DNA of 64,000 nt from Streptomyces aquilus (GTDB taxonomy: Bacteria > Actinomycetota > Actinomycetes > Streptomycetales > Streptomycetaceae). The stretch is taken from assembly GCF_003955715.1 (NCBI RefSeq), contig NZ_CP034463.1, positions 5,766,001 through 5,830,000 of the forward strand. Reading direction: 5' to 3'. The position numbers and the translations under genes are program-made. Below are positions 59,850 through 64,000 of this stretch, piece after piece (position 1 is the stretch's first letter; the number at the start of each line of letters is the position of its first letter). The notes beneath the pieces were generated by a model. That model ran no database searches, was not told where the DNA came from, and saw nothing but the letters and a program-made list of their open reading frames with translations.

Positions 59850-59971
59850 GTGTCCCAGTATCGACGTGTCCCGGTATCGGCGTGTCCTGGTCCTCGCAAT
59901 ACCAGGATTCGCGTTCCACCGGTCGAGGAGGGTTCTGGCTACGGCGCCGCCCGCCGGGAGACCGTGACGGC

Positions 59972-60787
59972 ATGAAGAAGAAGATCCTGGTCGTCAGCGC
60001 CCACCCCGAACCCCGGTCCTTGAACGCGGCGTTGGCCAAGTTCGCCGTCGACCACCTGAGCGCGGCGGGCCGCGAGGTACAACTCTCCGACCTGTACGCG
60101 ATGAAGTGGAACCCGACGGTCGACACGGACGACTACCCGGACCACGGCTCGGCAGGAGGGGCCGCCCGCCGCCTCCACGTGATGCGCGACTCGGAGGAGG
60201 CCACACTGGCCGGCCGCCTGGCCCCGGACATCGCCGCGGAACAGGAGAAGATCCGCTGGTCGGACGCGGTCGTCTTCCAGTTCCCGATGTGGTGGTTCTC
60301 GGCCCCCGCGATCCTGAAGGGCTGGATCGACCGCGTCTTCACGAGCGGTTTCGCGTACGGCCCGAAGGTCCCGCCGCCGTACGACGACACCGCCGGCGCG
60401 CTGGCCGGCCGCCGGGCCCTGCTCTCGGTGACGCTCGGCGCGAGGGAGACGGCGTTCTCCGACCGGGGCATCCACGGCCGCCTCACCGACGTCCTCCACC
60501 CGCTCCAGCACGGCCTGTTCTGGTTCACCGGCATGACCCCGCTGGAACCCTTCGCGGTCTACGACACGGACCGCATGCCCGCCGACCGCTACGCCCCCGC
60601 CCTCGAGGCGTACGCCCGCCGCCTGGACGCCCTGTTCACCGACCCGCCGGTCCCGTACCGCACCCTCACGGGCGGCGACTACGACCACGACATGCGGCTG
60701 CTGCCGGGCAGGGAGAGGGAGGGCACAACAGGCTTGGACCTGCACACGTACCCCGACCCCGCCCCGCACTCGGGCGTCAGCCGGTGA
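59972..60787 (+). CDS. NAD(P)H:quinone oxidoreductase, flavodoxin-like fold
   Basis: A 271-residue flavodoxin_2 (NQO/MdaB-like) enzyme. MKKKILVVSAHPEPRSLNAALAKFAVDHLSAAGREVQLSDLYAMKW is the FMN/FAD phosphate strand-loop. DAVVFQFPMWWFSAPAILKGWIDRVFTSGFAYG is the flavin loop, followed by GRRALLSVTLGARETAF. It probably makes two-electron reductions of quinones for detoxification. The ATG follows GGGAG; an earlier in-frame ATG is rejected. The 3' end overlaps the convergent methyltransferase gene by 11 bp. Confidence 0.93.
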   Translation: MKKKILVVSAHPEPRSLNAALAKFAVDHLSAAGREVQLSDLYAMKWNPTVDTDDYPDHGSAGGAARRLHVMRDSEEATLAGRLAPDIAAEQEKIRWSDAVVFQFPMWWFSAPAILKGWIDRVFTSGFAYGPKVPPPYDDTAGALAGRRALLSVTLGARETAFSDRGIHGRLTDVLHPLQHGLFWFTGMTPLEPFAVYDTDRMPADRYAPALEAYARRLDALFTDPPVPYRTLTGGDYDHDMRLLPGREREGTTGLDLHTYPDPAPHSGVSR

Positions 60788-61448
60788 CGAGGGCGAGTGT
60801 GAAGCCGTCGTACCCCTTGGAGCCGACGGTCTGCACGGTCGTGGCCGTCAACCGGGGCTCCGCGGCGATGAGTTCGGTGAACCGCCGGACACCCTGGACG
60901 CGCGGGTCGTCGCTGTCGGGGTCGGTGACGGCACCGTCCCGGACCACGTTGTCACCGACGATGACACTGCCGGGCCGGGTGAGCCGCAGCGCCCACCGCA
61001 GATAGTCGGGGTTGGAGGGCTTGTCGGCGTCGATGAAGACGAGGTCGAAGGGCCCGGCACCCTCCTCCACCAGTAGCGGCAGCGTGTCCAGCGCCTTGCC
61101 GAGCCGCAGGTCGACGACGTCCGCGAGCCCGGCCCGCGCCACATTGGCCCGAGCCACCTCGGCACACCGCGCGTCAGCCTCCAGGGTCACCAGCCGCCCC
61201 CCTTCGGGCAGGGCACGCCCCAGCCAGATGGTGCTGTATCCACCCAGGGTGCCGATCTCCAGAACGGAACGCGCCCCTCGGGCCCTGGCGATCAGGTTCA
61301 GCAACTTCCCCTGGTTGGCGGCGACTTGATGCCCGGGCAACCCGGCTGCCGCACTGTCCCGCAAGGCGTCGAGGAGCGCGGAGTCCTCCTCCACGAGCAG
61401 CCCGTTGAAGTAGTCGTCGACGGCGGTCCAGGTGAGCTGCTGCGACAC
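60777..61448 (-). CDS. SAM-dependent O-methyltransferase
   Basis: A 223-residue caffeoyl-CoA/catechol-type O-methyltransferase. SVLEIGTLGGYSTIWLGRALPEGGRLVTLEADARCAEVARAN is the SAM-binding motif. FDLVFIDADKPSNPDYLRWALRLTRPGSVIVGDNVVRDGAV contains the metal-binding Asp and Asp-Asn pair. It needs a divalent metal and probably methylates a catechol or phenol. Its upstream gap has TTCCTTAAGGGAA, a perfect palindrome just before the start (61475-61487). Confidence 0.92.
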   Translation of the reverse strand: MSQQLTWTAVDDYFNGLLVEEDSALLDALRDSAAAGLPGHQVAANQGKLLNLIARARGARSVLEIGTLGGYSTIWLGRALPEGGRLVTLEADARCAEVARANVARAGLADVVDLRLGKALDTLPLLVEEGAGPFDLVFIDADKPSNPDYLRWALRLTRPGSVIVGDNVVRDGAVTDPDSDDPRVQGVRRFTELIAAEPRLTATTVQTVGSKGYDGFTLALVTG

Positions 61449-61474
61449 GGTGTCGCCTCTCTCTCGATCGACTA

Positions 61475-61487
61475 AGTTCCTTAAGGG
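61475..61487. promoter_or_regulatory. palindrome GTTCCTTAAGGGAAC upstream of methyltransferase
   Basis: GTTCC-TTAAG-GGAAC (about 61475-61489) lies in the 77-bp gap between the O-methyltransferase and the zinc-ribbon protein gene. It is AT-containing in its core and symmetric, so it is a candidate repressor site. No cognate regulator gene adjoins it. Confidence 0.4.
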
Positions 61488-61525
61488 AACTTACCCAAAC
61501 GCGAGGCCCCGCACCACCGAATTGC

Positions 61526-61831
61526 TCAGGACTGATACGGCTGCTGAGCCGGCCCGTACCCCTGCCCCTGCCCCTGCCCGTACGGGCCGGCAGCACCCGC
61601 CCCCTGCGCCTGAAGCTGCTCGGCCTGTTCCTTCCCGATCTTCACCTCCGTGCCACAGAAGGTGCACTGCGTCGCGTACTTGGTCGAGATCGGGAACAAC
61701 GGCACGAAGAACAGCGTGAACTTGGTGACGCGCTTCCGGAGGGTGTGCGCAGCGGGATTGCCACAGCCACCGCAGACCAGCGTGAGTATGGCGAGCTGGT
61801 AGAGGTATCCCTTGGTGCCGAAGATGATCAT
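61526..61831 (-). CDS. zinc-ribbon small membrane-associated protein
   Basis: A 101-residue protein: MIIFGTKGYLYQLAILTLVCGGCGNPAAHTLRKRVTKFTLFFVPLFPISTKYATQCTFCGTEVKIGKEQAEQL. The CGGCGN...CTFCG pairs form a split zinc ribbon around a hydrophobic FTLFFVPLFPIS segment. The tail is Gly/Gln/Tyr rich (GPYGQGQGQGYGPAQQPYQS). This zinc-ribbon (zinc_ribbon_15-like) pattern is common in actinomycetes; function unknown. A longer frame running upstream through the tRNA region is rejected. Confidence 0.85.
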   Translation of the reverse strand: MIIFGTKGYLYQLAILTLVCGGCGNPAAHTLRKRVTKFTLFFVPLFPISTKYATQCTFCGTEVKIGKEQAEQLQAQGAGAAGPYGQGQGQGYGPAQQPYQS

Positions 61832-61927
61832 TGGATGGACGTCCTTAACGGCGGATGGATGCGATTCCTGCGGCCCAAGGCTACGGCGGCCTGTGCGCCG
61901 GTCGCCGTCGCTCACGCAGAAACAGGC

Positions 61928-61957
61928 GAGGCGCCTACCGAAACCGGTAGGCGCCTC
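61928..61957 (-). terminator. terminator after tRNA-Pro
   Basis: Perfect 13-bp arms GAGGCGCCTACCG and CGGTAGGCGCCTC around the loop AAAC lie 17 bases beyond the 3' end of the tRNA on the minus strand. The stem is followed on that strand by GCCTGTTTCTG. This is a convincing intrinsic terminator for the tRNA gene. Confidence 0.85.
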
Positions 61958-61974
61958 ACCTGCTGTTTTAGCTG

Positions 61975-62048
61975 TCGGGGTGGCGGGATTTGAACCCACG
62001 ACCTCTTCGTCCCGAACGAAGCGCGCTGCCAAGCTGCGCTACACCCCG
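61975..62048 (-). tRNA. tRNA-Pro (anticodon CGG)
   Basis: A 74-nt cloverleaf on the minus strand. The acceptor pairs CGGGGTG with CACCCCG, discriminator A. The D arm GCGCAGCTTGGCAGCGC, the anticodon arm CTTCG-TTCGGGA-CGAAG (anticodon CGG) and the T arm GTGGGTTCAAATCCCGC are all present. The 3' CCA is not encoded. It reads the proline codon CCG, which is the preferred one in this GC-rich genome. Confidence 0.95.
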
Positions 62049-62090
62049 ATGTCGCTGCTGTTCCTGCTTGTCGCGGCGACGTCGTTTACT

Positions 62091-62885
62091 TTAGCCCACT
62101 GGTGGCTGGAGACGAAATCCGGTTTTCGCGCGGTGGTGGGCGCGGTGGCGGAGGGGGTTCGGGCGGATGTGGTCGAGGGCCACGAGGAGGACGGCGAGGG
62201 CGTAGAAGGAGAGGCCCAGGAGGAGGGCGTTGCCCAGGACCGTCTTGTAGCCGTGCAGGTCGACGTCCAGGAACGGGTAGAGGTAGCGGGCCGGCGTGCC
62301 GGGGACCAGCAGTTCGCCCCGGGTGAAGGAGAAGGCCAGGTAGGCCAGGGGGAACAGAAGCCAGGTCGCCGCATGGCGTAGGCGCATGCGGCCCGGGGCC
62401 GTCAGTAGCAGCCAGTCCAGCGTCGCCGCGATCGGCAGGGCCGTGTGCAGGGCCACGTTCGTGATCTTCGCCCAGCCCGACGGCTCGGCCGCGTCCGTCA
62501 TCGAGAACGGTGTCGTCGTGTCCGCCAGCAGCAGGTGGTACACCAGGCCCGTGAGCAGGACGTAGAGGAGTGTCGCGCCCGTCAGCGCGGCCGGCAGCGG
62601 GCGGCGTGCGGTCCAGGCCCTGCGGGCCGACGCCGTGGAGACCAGCGCCAGCAGAATCGCGCTCTGGATCGTGAAGTAGCTCAGGACGCGCGTCGGGCTG
62701 CCCAGGAGCAGGTCGATCGTCACCGCCGCGGTGGCCGCGAGAGCGACCAGCAGGCGATACGTAGCGGTCAGCGGGCGGCGTACGGGGGCCACCACCGCCG
62801 CGGCGGGGACGGGGGAGGGCAGCAGCGCGGGTACACCGGGGACCGCGGGGAGGTCCGGGATGTCCCTGGGTATCGGGGCGGTCAT
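62091..62885 (-). CDS. Pr6Pr-family membrane protein
   Basis: A 264-residue protein with six or more TM helices. [107 protein letters not shown] and [25 protein letters not shown] are in order. The FTIQS and HxxxP-type NVALHTALP residues are hallmarks of the Pr6Pr/FAR-17a-AIG1-like group. The function is unknown; some relatives are lipid hydrolases. A Pro-rich N-terminus precedes TM1. Confidence 0.85.
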   Translation of the reverse strand: MTAPIPRDIPDLPAVPGVPALLPSPVPAAAVVAPVRRPLTATYRLLVALAATAAVTIDLLLGSPTRVLSYFTIQSAILLALVSTASARRAWTARRPLPAALTGATLLYVLLTGLVYHLLLADTTTPFSMTDAAEPSGWAKITNVALHTALPIAATLDWLLLTAPGRMRLRHAATWLLFPLAYLAFSFTRGELLVPGTPARYLYPFLDVDLHGYKTVLGNALLLGLSFYALAVLLVALDHIRPNPLRHRAHHRAKTGFRLQPPVG

Positions 62886-63142
62886 GCCCTCACGCTAAGC
62901 AGGGCCGACAAAAGGGGCGATACGGGCGGGCCGTGCGGGTTAACCACCCGCTCAGCCCCGGTCAGGAGCAGTCCCGCTCGCACTCGCCCGCCAGCCGACC
63001 TGGCCTGCGGCAGATTCTCACCCTCGCCGGCCAGCCCGTCTCAGCCTGCGGCAGGCCCTCACCCGCACCCTCGCCCGCCACCCCGCCGCAGTCAGCGACA
63101 GGCCGCGCCCCCACGCCCCCGCGCTCAACCCGCCAGCCGGCG

Positions 63143-64000
63143 TCAGCCCTGCTCCCGTCCCACCAGCGTCAGCAACGTAGCCTCCGGCGGACACGCGAAC
63201 CGCACCGGTGTGTACCGATTCGTGCCGCAGCCCGCCGAGACGTGGAGGTACGACGTCCTGCCCTCCGCCGTGTGCGTCGACAGGCCCTTCACCCGGTCCG
63301 TGTCGAGGTCACAGTTGGTGACCAGGGCGCCGTAGAAGGGGATGCACAGCTGGCCGCCGTGCGTGTGGCCCGCCAGGATCAGGGGGTAGGCGTCGGCCGC
63401 GTACGCGTCAAGGACGCGCAGGTACGGCGCGTGCACCACGCCCATCGAGAAGTCCACCGCGGACGACGGACCGCCCGCCACCTCCGCGTACCGGTCCCTC
63501 TTGATGTGCGGGTCGTCCAGTCCCGTCAGCTCGACCGACACACCCTCGACCTTCAGCGTGCCGCGCGTGTTCGTCAGGTTGAGCCAGCCCGCCGCGTCGA
63601 AGCCGTCCCGCAGGTCCTCCCACGGGTTGTGGACCACGCCGACAGCGGGCGGGTTGCCGTTCAGGCCGTGCCGACCGCTGGCCTTCTCCAGGAGGTAGCG
63701 GGCGGGGTTGCGGGGGCGCGGGCCGTAGTAGTCGTTGGAGCCGAAGACGTACGCCCCCGGGAACTCCATGAGCGGGCCCAGCGCGTCCAGCACCTCCGGC
63801 ACACCCTCCGGGTCCGACAGGTTGTCGCCCGTGTTGATCACGAAGTCCGGGCGCAGCCCCGCCAGCGATCGCAGCCAGCGCTGCTTCTTGCGCTGGCCGC
63901 CGACCATGTGGATGTCGGAGACCTGGAGCACCCGCAGGGGCCGCATGCCGGCGGGGAGGACGGGGACCGTCACCCGTCGCAGGCGGAAGGAACGGGCCTC
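63143..64000 (-). CDS. metallophosphoesterase (5' end beyond window)
   Basis: A calcineurin-like phosphoesterase of at least 285 residues. The metal motifs are VLQVSDIHMVGGQRKKQRWL, DFVINTGDNLSD, VFGSNDYYGPRP and LILAGHTHGGQLCIPFYGAL. The reading frame continues without stop to the end of the window, with EARSFRLRR before VTVPVLPAGMRPL, so the true start lies outside; an internal GTG at 63973 would omit conserved strands. Members are membrane-anchored or cytoplasmic and dephosphorylate lipids or peptidoglycan-related substrates. The 257-bp gap downstream has only Pro-coding-like low-complexity DNA. Confidence 0.9.
   Translation of the reverse strand, partial: EARSFRLRRVTVPVLPAGMRPLRVLQVSDIHMVGGQRKKQRWLRSLAGLRPDFVINTGDNLSDPEGVPEVLDALGPLMEFPGAYVFGSNDYYGPRPRNPARYLLEKASGRHGLNGNPPAVGVVHNPWEDLRDGFDAAGWLNLTNTRGTLKVEGVSVELTGLDDPHIKRDRYAEVAGGPSSAVDFSMGVVHAPYLRVLDAYAADAYPLILAGHTHGGQLCIPFYGALVTNCDLDTDRVKGLSTHTAEGRTSYLHVSAGCGTNRYTPVRFACPPEATLLTLVGREQG

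Noticed and set aside
61832..62032. N-terminal extension of the zinc-ribbon gene through the tRNA and terminator.
   Set aside because: The added residues are translated tRNA and hairpin sequence; the ATG at 61831 gives the family-typical start.

Overview
The window looks like a chromosomal core segment of a Streptomyces species. The evidence is very high GC with GC-rich third codon positions, many GTG/TTG starts, two WhiJ/BldB-type loci (XRE-DUF5753 plus DUF397), several membrane Ser/Thr kinases, a SigE-type sigma factor, and the linked conserved genes purA, ybaB-recR and ask-asd. No IS element, prophage, CRISPR array or replication origin was found. There is one tRNA gene, tRNA-Pro(CGG).

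Layout. 0-7 kb: small regulator-enzyme units (ArsR with two SRPBCC proteins, a WhiJ-like locus whose ATP-binding gene is cut by an in-frame TGA, TetR with an aldo/keto reductase, a P450). 7-15 kb: a Uma2 endonuclease, an ABC exporter with a GbsR/MarR regulator, and an ethanolamine unit (permease diverging from eutBC). 15-26 kb: lipid kinase-like gene, purA with a structured leader, a sensor Ser/Thr kinase, a Tat-exported 5'-nucleotidase, an NmrA-type oxidoreductase, and a class III aminotransferase with a GntR regulator. 26-34.7 kb: a second sensor kinase with a long Ala/Gly/Gln repeat, a PstS-like protein, an M28 peptidase, and a NarL/LuxR two-component system whose genes are separated by 39-bp repeats. 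34.9-36.6 kb: ybaB, recR and a DUF5063 gene.

36.6-47 kb is the accessory part. A trypco2 gene sits 24 bp ahead of an 854-residue trypsin/NB-ARC/TPR protein that resembles an NLR. It is followed by a second WhiJ-like pair, a broken Uma2 gene whose two halves now lie on opposite strands around a perfect palindrome, a TauE/SafE permease and a second NB-ARC protein. Housekeeping genes lie on both sides (recR and ask-asd), so this is the best candidate for a defence or conflict system in the window. The three 126-bp TPR repeats are almost identical at DNA level, which suggests recent expansion.

47-64 kb: ask (with an internal start for a beta subunit), asd, a sigma factor with a membrane partner, SURF1, an S9 peptidase preceded by two perfect DnaA boxes, an intergenic repeat cluster, a TrkA-type NAD-binding channel protein, a permease paired with a His-rich TIGR03943 protein, an XRE regulator, a flavodoxin-fold oxidoreductase, an O-methyltransferase, a zinc-ribbon protein, tRNA-Pro, a Pr6Pr membrane protein and a metallophosphoesterase cut by the window end.

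Several divergent regulator-target pairs carry visible palindromes. In two of them, twin operators 46-47 bp apart flank the promoter. All functions are assigned by reading motifs; no database search was run.
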